Assembly (NCBI RefSeq): GCF_000425165.1 | Contig: NZ_KE384323.1 | Span: 1-48,183 of the forward strand | Source of the DNA: Photobacterium halotolerans DSM 18316 | Lineage (GTDB): Bacteria; Pseudomonadota; Gammaproteobacteria; Enterobacterales; Vibrionaceae | Reading direction: 5' to 3' | Length of the DNA stretch: 48,183 nucleotides | In this document: positions 47,997-48,183 of the stretch, in pieces | Position numbering within the stretch: position 1 is the first letter of the stretch | Layout: every line of letters begins with the position of its first letter | The notes under the pieces: generated by a model | What the model was told of the DNA's origin: nothing | The model's input: only the letters and a program-made list of their open reading frames with translations | The model's database searches: none | Made by a program: the position numbers and the translations under genes

Positions 47997-48073
47997 TGGT
48001 GGCTACGACGGGATTCGAACCTGTGACCCCATCATTATGAGTGATGTGCTCTAACCAACTGAGCTACGTAGCC
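47997..48073 (-). tRNA. tRNA-Met (CAT), elongator
   Basis: A 77-base tRNA with CCA at 47997-47999, acceptor GGCTACG/CGTAGCC and anticodon loop CTCATAA (CAT). It matches the E. coli elongator metT/metU type, not the initiator. E. coli has the same mix of met, gln and leu genes at this place. Confidence 0.96.
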
Positions 48074-48108
48074 ATTTTCAAAACGCTATTTAAACAGCGT
48101 GTTGTTAA

Positions 48109-48183
48109 TGGCAGGGCTACCTGGATTCGAACCAGGGAATGGCGGCATCAAAAGCCGCTGCCTTACCGCTTGGCGATAGCCCT
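48109..48183 (-). tRNA. tRNA-Gln (TTG), copy 2, at the window edge
   Basis: Identical to the first tRNA-Gln over all 75 bases. Its 5' base is the last base of the window, so it is complete, but its leader and any further upstream tRNAs and the operon promoter lie outside. Confidence 0.95.

Noticed and set aside
47616..48183. tRNA cluster as an integration site with attachment repeats
   Set aside because: The repeats seen are whole duplicated tRNA genes, and there is no integrase or partial tRNA copy in the window.

Overview
The window is a core-genome segment of a gammaproteobacterium, most likely a member of the Vibrionaceae (Photobacterium, Grimontia or Enterovibrio-like; the genus cannot be fixed by eye). 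Protein sequences are close to the E. coli and Vibrio families. Gene order follows E. coli over long blocks: rrn-yafD-mltD-gloB-yafS-rnhA-dnaQ-fadE-gmhA-yafJ; purN-purM-upp-uraA; arsC-bepA-perM-bcp-gcvR-dapA-bamC; lipA to leuS; lnt-corC-ybeY-ybeZ-miaB-ubiF-tRNAs. Vibrio-type additions are interleaved (YIP1 protein, TIGR03503-like protein, DUF2066, DUF2069, a TusA-like protein). The composition looks even, and I see no insertion sequence, prophage, integron, CRISPR array or defence island.

Layout. 1-810: 3' end of a 23S rRNA, 5S rRNA, tRNA-Asp, tRNA-Trp and a terminator. 989-8227: yafD, a YIP1 membrane protein, the lytic transglycosylase mltD, the glyoxalase gloB, a yafS-type methyltransferase, RNase HI, the DNA polymerase III proofreading subunit and an envelope protein. 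8383-12621: fadE (with promoter and probable FadR operator), gmhA and yafJ. 12686-16521: purine and uracil genes purN, purM, upp and uraA, with probable PurR operators before purM and uraA. 16920-23499: DUF2066, DUF2069, a WrbA-like flavoprotein, arsC, bepA, a TusA-like protein, perM and a DMT exporter. 23559-26829: bcp, gcvR, dapA, bamC. 26964-36974: a long minus-strand run for lipoate synthesis (lipA, lipB), wall elongation (dacA, rlpA, rodA, mrdA), ribosome factors (rlmH, rsfS), the DNA polymerase clamp-loader subunit (holA) and lipopolysaccharide export (lptE). 37054-45952: leuS, ybeL, lnt, corC, ybeY, ybeZ, miaB. 46255-48183: ubiF, then a minus-strand tRNA operon Gln-Met-Leu-Gln-Leu that runs off the right edge.

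The content is mainly housekeeping: envelope building (mltD, gmhA, bepA, bamC, dacA, rlpA, rodA, mrdA, lptE, lnt), translation and RNA maturation (rRNA, tRNAs, leuS, rlmH, rsfS, ybeY, miaB), replication (rnhA, dnaQ, holA) and metabolism (fadE, purMN, upp, uraA, dapA, lipAB, ubiF). No wholly new multi-gene system is evident. The most unusual observations are two normally conserved genes missing from their usual slots (nadD between holA and rsfS; hda next to DUF2066), with a structured, promoter-bearing spacer where nadD would sit. Others are altered residues beside the PBP2 active-site motifs, a TusA-like protein without its second motif proline, and PurR-type operators on both the purine and uracil transport promoters.
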